A DNA stretch of 64,000 nt from an uncultured Rhodospirillales bacterium. GTDB taxonomy: Bacteria > Pseudomonadota > Alphaproteobacteria > Reyranellales > Reyranellaceae. Positions 48,067-58,049 of this stretch are shown one piece after another; position 1 is the stretch's first letter; every line of letters starts with the position of its first letter. The notes below the pieces were generated by a model. The model ran no database searches and was not told where the DNA came from. It worked only from the letters and a program-made list of their open reading frames with translations. The position numbers and the translations under genes are program-made. The stretch covers positions 20,940 to 84,939 of the forward strand of contig CAMFJT010000001.1 in assembly GCA_945957125.1 (NCBI GenBank), in the 5' to 3' direction.

Positions 48067-49008
48067 CTACGGGCCGCTCGCTTGTGGCGTCCTGATCCTG
48101 ACCACCATCAGCCGCACCGATGCGGCCAGGATGACGGCGGCGGCCGCCCATTCGCCCGCCGAGAGCCGCGGCGGTGCGAGCCAGCCGAGATGGGCCGCGA
48201 TGGCCTCGAGGGCGATGGCGAAGAACGGCATGGCGGTGAGCGCGATGAGGTACGTCTGGACGCCGGTGTGGTTGATCGTCCAGAAGCCGAGCCACGTGCC
48301 GGGGGCGCGGAACAGCACGCCGGCCAGGGCACCCCAAAGCCAGAGCTCGATCCGGCCGAAAGCATCGCCGCCGCCCGCCCACGGCGAAGCCATGACGCCG
48401 GCCAAGCCCAGCATCGACCAGACCAGGATCAGGGCCAGCGAGGCCGCCACGAGGATCTCGCCCGTGAAGCGGCTGCGGGCGCCGAGGTCGGTCGAGCGGT
48501 TGCGCGGGTGGTAGGCGATCAGCCACGAGCCGGCGACGGCCATCGTTTCCGACAGGACGAGCCAGACGAGCCCGCGCCATGCCTCGCCCGTCAGCGCCAT
48601 CGCGAAGCCCGCGATGCCGGCGGCGAGCAGGGCGAGCCCCGCCCAGTCGCGCCGCGGCGGTGCCTGGCGGGTCAGCAGCCAGCCCGATCCTGCGCCGATC
48701 AGCACGCTGATCGTGGCGAGCAACGTGCTTTGCGTCACCGCGAGCCACAGCACTGCCGCCGCCGTCGCCCCGTTGATGGCGACGCGCAGGAAGGCATAGC
48801 CCACGGTCCACGGCGCCAGCAGCTCGGCCCAGCTGCCGGCGGCGCGGCGGCCGAGCCAGAGCAGGACCAAGCCTGCGGCGAGGAGCTGCACGAGCGTATA
48901 GGCCCAGGCATCGAGCCGCGCGCCGCTCACGACATGGCGGGTCAGCAGGAGGTAGAGCGCCCAGAGCAGCGAGTTGCCGAGGCCGAGCGCCAGCAGCGGT
49001 GCGCCCAC
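48067..49008 (-). CDS. EamA/DMT-family transporter
   Basis: 10 TM-like segments. Confidence 0.72.
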   Translation of the reverse strand: MGAPLLALGLGNSLLWALYLLLTRHVVSGARLDAWAYTLVQLLAAGLVLLWLGRRAAGSWAELLAPWTVGYAFLRVAINGATAAAVLWLAVTQSTLLATISVLIGAGSGWLLTRQAPPRRDWAGLALLAAGIAGFAMALTGEAWRGLVWLVLSETMAVAGSWLIAYHPRNRSTDLGARSRFTGEILVAASLALILVWSMLGLAGVMASPWAGGGDAFGRIELWLWGALAGVLFRAPGTWLGFWTINHTGVQTYLIALTAMPFFAIALEAIAAHLGWLAPPRLSAGEWAAAAVILAASVRLMVVRIRTPQASGP

Positions 49009-49015
49009 GGCCGCC

Positions 49016-50266
49016 TCAGGTGCGGAAGCGCAGCAGCAGGTGGTTGACGCCGTTCAGCTTCAGATAGAGGTCCTCGAACTGGGCGTAGAAATCCTCCCAG
49101 CGCGGCAGGCCGCCCTGGGCGCCCAGCGCGGTATAGATCTCGGCCACCGACCGGCGCCCGTCGATCTGCGCGATGATGCGCGGCGCGAGCGCCGGAAGCT
49201 GCGCCCGCCACGGGAAGCCGTCGAGATTGGCGACCAGCGGCGCGCCGGGCTGCAGGCCTGCCGCCAGCTTCTGGGCGTCCATCTCGCGCAGCACCGGGAT
49301 CGCCTGGGTATCCTCCGGCCGGGCCACCGTGTCGAAGCCCGCGCGCGTGGCATAGAAGACGTGGGTGCGCAGGTTGCCGGCCAGTCGCTCGGCGAAGGCG
49401 GCCCGCTCGACCAGCGGCAAGCCGCTGGCCTGGCGGGCGATCACCGGGTCGCTCATGTAGGTCGCGGGCTCGTAGCGCACCGGCTCGAGGAAGGCGACGA
49501 CCCGCAGGCCGGCATCGCCGGCCATGGTGGCGATCTCGGGCACGGTGTAGGCGCGGTCGATGCTGTGCAGCAGCAGGTCGTAGAGGCCGGCGTCGCCGGC
49601 GGTCACGTGGTCGTTGAGATAGGGGTTGCGCCGGAAGAGGTTGGTGGTCGGCAGGAAGCGGATCAGGCGCTTGGCCATGGCGATCCGGTCGGCGATCGCC
49701 ATCGACCTGGGCGCCAGCGTGCGCAGCAACTCCTGCAACGGGTAGACGCCGGTGCGGCCGTACTGGCCGTAGACCATCACCCCGATGCCGCCGTCGGGCT
49801 GCAGGACCGAGACGAGGGCCCTCATGCCGGCGGCGGGGTCGGGCAGGTGATGGAGAACGCCGGTGCAGTCGATATAGTCGAACTCTCCGATCCGCATGTT
49901 CGGCAGGTCGAGCAGCGAGCCGGTGATGAAATTGATGTTGCGCAGGCCGCGCGCCTTGGCCCGCGCCTCGCAGACCGCGCGCGAGGCGACCGACAGGTCG
50001 AGATAGACGACCTCGCCGGGGCAGCGCCGGTCGACGAGCTGCTGGGCCAGCATGATGCAGGCATCACCCGTGCCGCCGCCCGCGACCAGCGCGCGAAACG
50101 GCCGGATGAAGTTGAGCCGGCCCGAGAACAGGTAGTGGTTGACCTCGAGGATGTGGCTCGGCGTGCCGGTGATCAGCCGTAGCGCCTCCTCGCGGGGATC
50201 GCGGGGCGGATAGGGCAGCGCCTCGTACTGGGCGCGCACCTCGTCCAACGGCTGGGAAGCGGTCAT
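49016..50266 (-). CDS. Class I SAM-dependent methyltransferase
   Basis: 'FRALVAGGGTGDACIMLAQQL', 'YLDLSVASRAVCEARAKARGLRNINFITGSLLDLP', 'YIDCTGVLHHLPDPAAGM'. Confidence 0.85.
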   Translation of the reverse strand: MTASQPLDEVRAQYEALPYPPRDPREEALRLITGTPSHILEVNHYLFSGRLNFIRPFRALVAGGGTGDACIMLAQQLVDRRCPGEVVYLDLSVASRAVCEARAKARGLRNINFITGSLLDLPNMRIGEFDYIDCTGVLHHLPDPAAGMRALVSVLQPDGGIGVMVYGQYGRTGVYPLQELLRTLAPRSMAIADRIAMAKRLIRFLPTTNLFRRNPYLNDHVTAGDAGLYDLLLHSIDRAYTVPEIATMAGDAGLRVVAFLEPVRYEPATYMSDPVIARQASGLPLVERAAFAERLAGNLRTHVFYATRAGFDTVARPEDTQAIPVLREMDAQKLAAGLQPGAPLVANLDGFPWRAQLPALAPRIIAQIDGRRSVAEIYTALGAQGGLPRWEDFYAQFEDLYLKLNGVNHLLLRFRT

Positions 50267-50298
50267 GAGCCTTGGTTCATGCTACAAATTCCGCGACC

Positions 50299-50859
50299 AT
50301 GAAAGGCTATTTCGGCATCGGGGTGGAAGGCGTGAGCAAGGCCATGAATGTTGGCACCTTGTTCCGGACGGCGCATGCCTTCGACGCCTCCTTCGTTTTC
50401 ACCGTCCGCGCGCAGTACGACCGCCGCAAGGGCGGCCAGGCCGACACCTCCGACACGCCGCGGTCGGTGCCGACCTATCATTTCGCAGGCCTCGAGGATT
50501 TCCGCCTTCCGTTGGGCTGCCGGCTGGTCGGCGTCGAGATCGCCGACGATGCGATCGAGCTGCCCTCGTTCCGCCATCCGCGCCAGGCGGCCTACATCCT
50601 GGGCTCGGAGCGCGAAGGCCTGTCCGCCGATCTGCAGTCACGCTGCGACTTCGTGGTCAAGATCCCGACCCGCTTTTCCGTCAATCTCGGCGTCGCCGGG
50701 GCCCTCATCATGTACGACCGGCTGCTGACCATGGGGCGGCATGCGCCCCGCCCCGTGGCGGCCGGCGGCCCGACCGAGGCCTTGCCGCTGCCGGCATTCG
50801 GCGATCCGATCTACAAGCGCAAGCAGCGTATCCGGGCGCGGGCGCAGGGGGCGGCATGA
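50299..50859 (+). CDS. TrmH/SpoU-family RNA methyltransferase
   Basis: 'MNVGTLFRTAHAFDASFVF', 'YILGSEREGLS', 'IPTRFSVNLGVAGALIMYDRL'. Confidence 0.9.
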   Translation: MKGYFGIGVEGVSKAMNVGTLFRTAHAFDASFVFTVRAQYDRRKGGQADTSDTPRSVPTYHFAGLEDFRLPLGCRLVGVEIADDAIELPSFRHPRQAAYILGSEREGLSADLQSRCDFVVKIPTRFSVNLGVAGALIMYDRLLTMGRHAPRPVAAGGPTEALPLPAFGDPIYKRKQRIRARAQGAA

Positions 50860-51413
50860 GCACGCGGGGCGCCTGGGCCGTCGTGGCGGCGCTGATGGCG
50901 CTACAGGCGCTGGTGCTGCACCTGCTCGGCCGGGTGTGGATCTGCTCCTGCGGCACCGTCCGGCTCTGGGTCGGCGACATCCATTCGCCGGAACTGTCGC
51001 AGCAGATGTTCGACTGGTACACGCCGAGTCACGTCATCCACGGCATGATCTTCTACGGCGTGCTGCATCTGTTGCTGCCGCGGACCCCGGTCCTGACGCG
51101 GCTGGCGCTCGCGGTCGGCATCGAGGTCGCTTGGGAGATCGCCGAGAACTCGCCCTGGGTGATCGAGGCCTACCGCAAGCAGGCGCTGGCCGCCGGCTAT
51201 GTCGGCGACAGCATCCTGAACTCGCTCCTGGACACGGTGGCGATGATGACCGGCTTCGCCCTCGCCCGCCTGCTGCCGTGGCAGGCGACCGTGGCGCTGG
51301 CCCTGCTGGCCGAGGCCGTGGTCGGCTTCCTGGTCCACGACAACCTGACCCTCAACATCCTGAACTTCATCCACCGCTTCCCCGCCATCGAGGCGTGGCA
51401 AAAGCGGGTCTAG
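50856..51413 (+). CDS. DUF2585 family membrane protein
   Basis: '[44 protein letters not shown]'; ATGA overlap. Confidence 0.88.
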   Translation: MSTRGAWAVVAALMALQALVLHLLGRVWICSCGTVRLWVGDIHSPELSQQMFDWYTPSHVIHGMIFYGVLHLLLPRTPVLTRLALAVGIEVAWEIAENSPWVIEAYRKQALAAGYVGDSILNSLLDTVAMMTGFALARLLPWQATVALALLAEAVVGFLVHDNLTLNILNFIHRFPAIEAWQKRV

Positions 51414-51447
51414 CGGCGGCGGGGGCGATGCACTATCTCAACCCTTC

Positions 51448-52605
51448 ATGTCCGTCCTGACCCCCGACCCTCTGCAGATCGTCGAGCCGTTCCGCGGCCG
51501 CAACGACACGCGCCGCAACCTGGTCGGCCTGTCGCGCGAGGCGCTGAAGGAGACGTTGGCGGAGGCCGGGCTGGAGGCATTCCGGGCCAAGCAGGTCTGG
51601 CAGTGGATCTACTGGCACGGCGTGACCGACTTCGGGCTGATGACCAACGTCGCGAAGAAGACGCGCGAGCGGCTGGCCGAGCTGTTCGTGATCGAGCGGC
51701 CGCAGATCGTCACCGAGCAGCGCTCGGTCGACGGCACGCGCAAGTGGCTGCTGCGCTTCCCCGACGGCAACGAGGCCGAGACGGTCAACATCCCCGAGGA
51801 GGATCGCGGCTCGGTCTGCATCTCGAGCCAGGTCGGCTGCACGCTGACCTGCACCTTCTGCCATACCGGCACGCAGCCCCTGGTGCGTAACCTGCTGCCG
51901 GCCGAGATCGTCGGCCAGTTCATGGTGGCGCGCGACAGCTACGGCGAATGGCCGACGCCGACCGAGACGACGCGCATGCTGTCCAACATCGTCATGATGG
52001 GCATGGGCGAGCCGCTGTACAACTTCGACAACGTCGCGGCGGCGCTGAAGATCGTGATGGACGAGCAGGGCATTGCGCTCAGCCGCCGCCGTATCACGCT
52101 CTCGACCTCGGGCGTGGTGCCGATGATCCCCAAGGTCGGCGAGGTGCTCGACGTCAATCTCGCGGTGTCGCTGCATGCGGTGAACGACGCGGTGCGCGAC
52201 ACGCTGGTGCCGATCAACCGCAAATGGCCGATCGCCGAGCTTCTCGCGGCGTGCGCGGCCTATCCCGGCGCGAAGAACAGCCGGCGCATCACCTTCGAGT
52301 ATGCGATGCTGAAGGGCGTCAACGATTCCGACGCCGACGCGCGCGAGCTGGTGCGCCTGCTCAAGCCGATCCATGCCAAGGTGAACCTGATTCCGTTCAA
52401 TCCGTGGGACGGCGCGCCGTACGAGTGCAGCTCCAACAACCGCATGCACCGCTTCGCCGAGATCGTGAACGACGGCGGCCTCAGCGCCCCCATCCGCACC
52501 CCGCGCGGCCGCGACATCCACGCCGCCTGCGGCCAGCTCAAGAGCGCCAGCGCGCGACGGAAAGGCGAGCGCGTGCGGGATGTCGAGGCGCGGGCGAACC
52601 TTTGA
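51448..52605 (+). CDS. rlmN: 23S rRNA (adenine2503-C2)-methyltransferase
   Basis: '[18 protein letters not shown]', '[24 protein letters not shown]', '[17 protein letters not shown]'. Confidence 0.95.
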   Translation: MSVLTPDPLQIVEPFRGRNDTRRNLVGLSREALKETLAEAGLEAFRAKQVWQWIYWHGVTDFGLMTNVAKKTRERLAELFVIERPQIVTEQRSVDGTRKWLLRFPDGNEAETVNIPEEDRGSVCISSQVGCTLTCTFCHTGTQPLVRNLLPAEIVGQFMVARDSYGEWPTPTETTRMLSNIVMMGMGEPLYNFDNVAAALKIVMDEQGIALSRRRITLSTSGVVPMIPKVGEVLDVNLAVSLHAVNDAVRDTLVPINRKWPIAELLAACAAYPGAKNSRRITFEYAMLKGVNDSDADARELVRLLKPIHAKVNLIPFNPWDGAPYECSSNNRMHRFAEIVNDGGLSAPIRTPRGRDIHAACGQLKSASARRKGERVRDVEARANL

Positions 52606-52615
52606 CCGAGTTTCG

Positions 52616-52629
52616 TCTTACCGGTAAGA
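52616..52629. promoter_or_regulatory. Perfect 14-bp palindrome TCTTACCGGTAAGA (candidate TA operator)
   Basis: Direct reading; 7 bp upstream of the AbrB-like start. Confidence 0.6.
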
Positions 52630-52636
52630 TTGCAAG

Positions 52637-52900
52637 ATGAGAACCAAGCTGTCCACCAAGGGGCAAGTTATTCTGCCGAAGGCCGTTCGCGACCAATGTC
52701 ATTTGAAGGCGGGGATGGAATTCGACATCGAGCAGCGTCCTGAGGGCATTCTGCTGAAGCGCGTAGATTCCAAAAAGAAATACACGGTCGATGATCTTGT
52801 CGGCATCGTTAAATATCGCGGCCCGCGAAGGTCGATTGAAGAGATGAACGCGGCCATAGAAGCAGAGGCTCGGCGTCGATTTGCGCGCGGTCGATACTAA
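52637..52900 (+). CDS. AbrB/MazE-family antitoxin
   Basis: 'TKLSTKGQVILPKAVRDQCHLKAGMEFDIEQRPEGILLKR' SpoVT-AbrB fold. Confidence 0.9.
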   Translation: MRTKLSTKGQVILPKAVRDQCHLKAGMEFDIEQRPEGILLKRVDSKKKYTVDDLVGIVKYRGPRRSIEEMNAAIEAEARRRFARGRY

Positions 52901-53273
52901 TGTCGTCATTCGCCTGTTCGTGAATGACGATCAGGCGCAGACCGTTGCTGCGCATCGCGCCATGTCGGCCGAACCTGTATTCGTGCCGAAAAGCGTTATT
53001 CTGGAAACCGAGTGGGTCCTTCGGAGCGTATATCGGCTGTCGTCCGCGGCAATTGCTACAGCCATCGAGACGTTGTTGGACACCGCGAACATCGACGTCG
53101 AGGACTCAATCGCAGTTGGACGTGCCGTCCTTTGGTTCAGACGCGGGCTGGATTTTGCGGACGCACTTCATCTGGCATCGAGTGCCAATGTCGATGCCTT
53201 TCTTACATTTGATGGTGCGATGCGTCGCAGAGCGTCCACCCTCGGTGCGGCTCCACCAGCGATCGCGCCATAG
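52881..53273 (+). CDS. PIN-domain toxin (VapC family)
   Basis: 'MRAVDTNVVIRLFVNDD', 'LETEWVLRS', 'DFADALHLASS', 'FLTFDGAM'; overlaps antitoxin. Confidence 0.9.
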   Translation: MRAVDTNVVIRLFVNDDQAQTVAAHRAMSAEPVFVPKSVILETEWVLRSVYRLSSAAIATAIETLLDTANIDVEDSIAVGRAVLWFRRGLDFADALHLASSANVDAFLTFDGAMRRRASTLGAAPPAIAP

Positions 53274-54302
53274 CTATTTCGAGAACGCCACCACCTTCGA
53301 CAGGAAGGCGCGTTCGGTCGCGGCGGGCACGAGGCCCGTATCGGCGGCCCATTGTTCCACGCTCCCGGCGACATAATCCGCGTAGTACGGCTCGTGGAAA
53401 TAGTGGGGGAAGAGGTCGAGCAGGCCGTCCCAGGCCGGGTGATCGCCCTTCTGGATCGAATCGACGATCACGACGAGGCCATCGGGCTTCACGACGCGGG
53501 CCATTTCCCGCAGCGCGGCGGCGCGGATGTCGGGCGGCAGCTCGTGCAGCAGGAAGGACGAGACGACGAGGTCGAGGCTGGCATCGTCGAACGGCAGCGC
53601 CTCGGCGGCGCCCTCGAGCAGCTTGACCCGCGCGGTGCGGCCGATCAGGCGGCGGGCCTCGGCGAGATAGGGCGGGCTGAGATCGAGGCCGGCGAGGCGC
53701 AGTCCGGGCCACGCGCCGTGCAGGAAGGCGAGCAGCCGGCCGGTGCCGCAGCCGACATCGAGGCCGCGCAGGTCGCGCTGGCTGCGGCCGGCCATCCAGT
53801 CGGCGATCGGCTTCATCGCCCGGCGGCGCATGGCGTCGGCGGCGCCGGTGAACAGCACCTCGACCTGGGTGTCGTACAGCGCGGCCGATTCCTCGGAGAG
53901 CCAGCCGTCGCTCTGGAAATGGAAGTTCTGCCGGTAGTAGTCCGGCAGTCCGTCGCCCTGCCGGCCGGGCGGCATCTCGTCGTCGAGCAGGCCGTGGCGG
54001 CGGGCGTCGACCTGCGGCAGATCGCGGAAATAGCGCAGGCTGCGGCGTAGCAACTCGCCCGGGTCGGCACCCAGCGGCCGCGGTGCGGGAAACAGGCCGG
54101 CCTCGATATCCCGCCATTCCCGGGTGAAAAGCGCGCGCATGTCGGCGGTCAGCTCAGCCCGCGTCGGGGTCGGGCCGACGGGGAAGTCCGGCTTGGGCAT
54201 GGGCTTGAGGATCCGGCGCCCCGCCACGTAGTGGCTGGCATACCAGGCGACGCGGGCGGTCTGCCGGGCCGCGTAACCGAGACGATCCAAGGCTGAAACC
54301 AT
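53274..54302 (-). CDS. Class I SAM-dependent methyltransferase
   Basis: 'LRGLDVGCGTGRLLAFLHGAWPGLRLAGLDLSPPYLAEAR', 'LPFDDASLDLVVSSFLLHELP'. Confidence 0.9.
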   Translation of the reverse strand: MVSALDRLGYAARQTARVAWYASHYVAGRRILKPMPKPDFPVGPTPTRAELTADMRALFTREWRDIEAGLFPAPRPLGADPGELLRRSLRYFRDLPQVDARRHGLLDDEMPPGRQGDGLPDYYRQNFHFQSDGWLSEESAALYDTQVEVLFTGAADAMRRRAMKPIADWMAGRSQRDLRGLDVGCGTGRLLAFLHGAWPGLRLAGLDLSPPYLAEARRLIGRTARVKLLEGAAEALPFDDASLDLVVSSFLLHELPPDIRAAALREMARVVKPDGLVVIVDSIQKGDHPAWDGLLDLFPHYFHEPYYADYVAGSVEQWAADTGLVPAATERAFLSKVVAFSK

Positions 54303-54399
54303 CTGTTCCTCGCCATAAGTATAGCGCGCTTGCCCCTAGAAAGCCGGTGGCTATAGTCGCGCGCTTTCCAACGCCGCAATGAACGTCCGAGGGGCAGCC

Positions 54400-55656
54400 A
54401 TGAGCGTGACTTATACCGGGCCCTACAAACGGGGCGACATCAAGAAGGTCGTGCTGGCCTATTCCGGCGGCCTCGACACCTCAGTCATCCTGAAATGGCT
54501 GCAGACCGCCTATGGCTGCGAGGTGGTGACCTTCACCGCCGATCTCGGCCAGGGCGAGGAGCTGTCGCCGGCCCGCAAGAAGGCGGAGCTGCTCGGCATC
54601 AAGCCCGAGAACATCTTCATCGAGGACGTACGCGAAGAATTCGTGAAGGATTTCGTCTTCCCGATGTTCCGCGCCAACGCCCTGTACGAGGGCCAGTACC
54701 TGCTCGGCACCTCGATCGCGCGGCCCCTGATCTCGAAGCATCAGATCGATCTCGCGCTGAAGACCGGCGCCGACGCCGTCTGCCACGGCGCCACCGGAAA
54801 GGGCAACGACCAGGTCCGCTTCGAGCTGTCCTATTACGCGCTGAAGCCGGACATCAAGGTGATTGCACCGTGGCGCGAGTGGGAGCTGACCTCGCGCACC
54901 AAGCTGCTCGAGTTCGCCGAGGAGCACCAGATTCCCATCGCCAAGGACAAGCGCGGCGAGGCCCCGTTCTCGGTCGACGCCAACCTCCTGCACTCGTCCA
55001 GCGAGGGCAAGATCCTCGAAGATCCGTGGGAAGAGGCCGATGAGATGGTCTACCAGCGCACCATCTCGCCCGAGAGCGCGCCGGACAAGGCGACTTACAT
55101 CGAGATCGAGTTCGAGAAGGGCGATGCCGTCGCCATCGACGGCGTCGCGATGTCGCCCGCGACGCTGCTCACGAAACTCAACGAACTGGGCAAGGCCAAC
55201 GGCATCGGCCGCCTCGACTTGGTCGAGAACCGCTTCGTCGGCATGAAGAGCCGCGGCATCTACGAGACGCCCGGTGGCACGATCCTCTACGCCGCCCATC
55301 GCGGCATCGAATCGATCACGCTCGACCGCGGCGCCGGCCATCTCAAGGACGAGCTGATGCCGAAATACGCCGAGCTGGTCTATTACGGCTTCTGGTACTC
55401 GCCCGAGCGCGAGATGCTCCAGGCGGCGATCGACAAGAGCCAGGAGAACGTCACCGGCACGGTGCGGCTGAAGCTCTACAAGGGCAACACCACGGTGGTC
55501 GGCCGCAAGTCGCCCAAGTCGCTCTACTCCATGCAGCATGTCACGTTCGAGGACGACCAGGGCGCCTACAATCAGCGCGACGCGGAAGGCTTCATCAAGC
55601 TGAACGCGCTGCGCCTGCGGCTGCGCGGCCTGGGGCAGGGCGGCCCCACGCGCTGA
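54400..55656 (+). CDS. argG: Argininosuccinate synthase
   Basis: '[20 protein letters not shown]', '[13 protein letters not shown]', '[23 protein letters not shown]'. Confidence 0.97.
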   Translation: MSVTYTGPYKRGDIKKVVLAYSGGLDTSVILKWLQTAYGCEVVTFTADLGQGEELSPARKKAELLGIKPENIFIEDVREEFVKDFVFPMFRANALYEGQYLLGTSIARPLISKHQIDLALKTGADAVCHGATGKGNDQVRFELSYYALKPDIKVIAPWREWELTSRTKLLEFAEEHQIPIAKDKRGEAPFSVDANLLHSSSEGKILEDPWEEADEMVYQRTISPESAPDKATYIEIEFEKGDAVAIDGVAMSPATLLTKLNELGKANGIGRLDLVENRFVGMKSRGIYETPGGTILYAAHRGIESITLDRGAGHLKDELMPKYAELVYYGFWYSPEREMLQAAIDKSQENVTGTVRLKLYKGNTTVVGRKSPKSLYSMQHVTFEDDQGAYNQRDAEGFIKLNALRLRLRGLGQGGPTR

Positions 55657-55760
55657 TCTTCGGCCTTCCCTATATCCATAGCGTCTTCGACGTCGCGGCC
55701 TGGCTGGCCTCGGTCGCGACGTTCTGGTTCTCGAGCCGCCGGCTGCTGCCGGCGGCGGCC

Positions 55761-56363
55761 TTGCCTGCCAATCGCGTCGCCCATCCCGGCGCCTACGCCA
55801 TCGCGGCGGGATCGGGCGCGCTGTGCGGCGCGATGTTCTTCGGCACGCTCAACACCTGGCTGAGCGGCGTGCACGCGCTCGGCTTCTCCATGGTCGGCGG
55901 GCTGGCCGGCGCGATCGCCTCGATCGAGGCGTTCAAGCGCATGACCGGGGTCACCGGCTCGACCGGTATCGCCTTCGCCGCGCCGTTCGCCGCGACGGTC
56001 GCGGTCGGCCGCCTCGGCTGCTTCTTCGCCGGCCTCGACGACTATACCTACGGCACGCCGACCGGCCTGCCCTGGGGTGTCGATTTCGGCGACGGCATCC
56101 GCCGCCATCCGGTCCAGCTCTACGAGGCGCTGGCGATGGCGGGGATGTATGTGGTGCTCTTGCGCAAGCTGGCGAGCGGCGACCGCTTCTGGCGCGCCAA
56201 CGGCTTCTACCTCGTGGCCGGCTGGTACGGCCTGCAGCGCTTCGTCTGGGAGTTCTTCAAGCCCTATGCAACGCTCGTCGGCCCGTTCAACCTGTTCCAC
56301 GTGGTCTGCCTCGGCCTCGTCCTGTACGCTGCCGTCATGATCCGGAGGAACCCGGCTCGCTAG
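55761..56363 (+). CDS. Prolipoprotein diacylglyceryl transferase (Lgt)-family membrane protein; coding likely extends upstream toward 55653
   Basis: 'VGRLGCFFAGLDDYTYGTPTGLPWGVDFGDGIRRHPVQLYEAL' Lgt-like; frame stays open with a TM-like segment upstream. Confidence 0.78.
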   Translation: MPANRVAHPGAYAIAAGSGALCGAMFFGTLNTWLSGVHALGFSMVGGLAGAIASIEAFKRMTGVTGSTGIAFAAPFAATVAVGRLGCFFAGLDDYTYGTPTGLPWGVDFGDGIRRHPVQLYEALAMAGMYVVLLRKLASGDRFWRANGFYLVAGWYGLQRFVWEFFKPYATLVGPFNLFHVVCLGLVLYAAVMIRRNPAR

Positions 56364-56370
56364 GAGGCGC

Positions 56371-57786
56371 ATGTACGACGGCGTCGCGCGCAAGTCCGCG
56401 CCCTATCTCTTCATCGGCCAGACGACTTCTCTCTGCGAGACCTGCCTCGCGCTGGTGCCGGCCAAGATCGTGGAGGAGAACGGCCGCATCTATTACTCCA
56501 AGCGCTGCATCGAGCACGGGGTGATGAAGACGCTGGTGTCGGACGATCCGGTCTACTGGCGCCGCACGCTGGATTACCTGAAGCCGGGCGACCGGCCGCT
56601 GGCGCCGGGTACGCGCACCGAGCGCGGCTGCCCGTGGGATTGCGGGCTCTGTCCCGATCACGAGCAGCATAGTTGCGTGGCGATCGTGGAGATCAACGAG
56701 GCCTGCAACCTCGCCTGCCCGGTATGCTTCGCCGACTCCTCGCCGCGCCGCGCGACGCATCGCAGCCTGGCGGAGGTCGAGCGCATGTTCGACGCCCTGG
56801 TCGCCAGCGAGGGCGAGCCCGACCTGGTGCAGATCTCGGGCGGCGAGCCGACCATCCATCCGCAAATCCTCGAGATCATCGAAGCTGCCCGGCGCCGGCC
56901 GATCCGCCACATCATGCTCAACACCAACGGCATCCGCATCGCGGAGGACCCGGCCTTCGCCGATGGGCTGGCAGCCTTCAAGCCGGGCTTCGAGGTCTAC
57001 CTGCAATTCGATTCGCTCAACGACGCGGCGCTGAAGAACATCCGCGGCGCGGCGCTCTCGCGCATCCGGCGCGAGGCGCTGGCCGCGCTCGAGGCGCGCG
57101 GCATCTCGACCACGCTGGTCTGCACGGTGAAGCGCGGCGTCAACGATGCCGAGATCGGCGCCATCGTGCGCCATGCACTCAAATACAAGTGCGTGCGTGG
57201 CGTCACCTTCCAGCCGGTGCAGGATGCCGGACGCAACGACGGCTTCGATCCGTCGACCGACCGCATCGTGCTGAGCGAGATCCGCCGCCGCATCGTCGAG
57301 GAGTCCGGCATCTTCGCCGACGGCGACATGATCCCGCTGCCGTGCAATCCGGCCTCGATCTCGATCGGCTACGGCCTGCGCGACGGGGAGAAGGTCATCC
57401 CGCTGACCTCGCTGGTGCCGCGCGAGGCGCTGCTGCCCAGCATCCCCAACGCCATCTCGTTCGAGAAATATCCCGAGCTGCGCCAGCGCTTTGTCGACCT
57501 GCTCTCGCTCTCGACCGCCGACACCAACACCTCCGAGCGGCTGGGCTCTCTGCTCTGCTGCCTGCCGGACGTGCCGATGCCGCAGGGCTCGGGTTACGAG
57601 AACGTCTTTCGCATCACGATCGTGGAATTCCTCGACCGCTTCAATTTCTGCCTCGGCAACGTCAAGCGGTCGTGTGTGCACTTCGTCACGCCGGAGGGCC
57701 GGATCGTGCCGTTCGACACCTACAACACGTTTTATCGCCCCGGCGCCGCCGGAAACGCGCGGCTCGCGGCGGAACGCGGACGATGA
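56371..57786 (+). CDS. Radical SAM protein of the COG1964/Tes-like type
   Basis: 'CETCLALVPAKIVEENGRIYYSKRCIEHG', 'GCPWDCGLCPDHEQHSCVAIVEINEACNLACPVCFADSS', 'LVQISGGEPTIHPQIL', C-term 'FCLGNVKRSCVHF'. Confidence 0.85.
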   Translation: MYDGVARKSAPYLFIGQTTSLCETCLALVPAKIVEENGRIYYSKRCIEHGVMKTLVSDDPVYWRRTLDYLKPGDRPLAPGTRTERGCPWDCGLCPDHEQHSCVAIVEINEACNLACPVCFADSSPRRATHRSLAEVERMFDALVASEGEPDLVQISGGEPTIHPQILEIIEAARRRPIRHIMLNTNGIRIAEDPAFADGLAAFKPGFEVYLQFDSLNDAALKNIRGAALSRIRREALAALEARGISTTLVCTVKRGVNDAEIGAIVRHALKYKCVRGVTFQPVQDAGRNDGFDPSTDRIVLSEIRRRIVEESGIFADGDMIPLPCNPASISIGYGLRDGEKVIPLTSLVPREALLPSIPNAISFEKYPELRQRFVDLLSLSTADTNTSERLGSLLCCLPDVPMPQGSGYENVFRITIVEFLDRFNFCLGNVKRSCVHFVTPEGRIVPFDTYNTFYRPGAAGNARLAAERGR

Positions 57787-58040
57787 GCGACCCCTCGCAG
57801 CCGCCGCCGCCGCCGCCCAATCCGCTGCTTCCGCCCGAGCCGCCGAAGACCCGCGCGCTCGGCTGGTTCTTCGCCATCTCGGGCAGCGTCGTGCTGGTGC
57901 TGACCCTGGGCTGTGTGCTTGCCGTGACCGACGGCAACCTGTTCGGCGAAATGGGAGGGATAGCGATCGCCTGCGGCTCGCCGACCTTCATCCTGGGGGC
58001 GGTGTTTCTCTGGCTGGGCACGCGTCGCCTGAAGCGCTAA
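57783..58040 (+). CDS. Small membrane protein, Pro-rich N-terminus
   Basis: ATGA overlap with radical SAM gene; two TM segments. Confidence 0.65.
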   Translation: MSDPSQPPPPPPNPLLPPEPPKTRALGWFFAISGSVVLVLTLGCVLAVTDGNLFGEMGGIAIACGSPTFILGAVFLWLGTRRLKR

Positions 58041-58049
58041 GTCTGTCGC

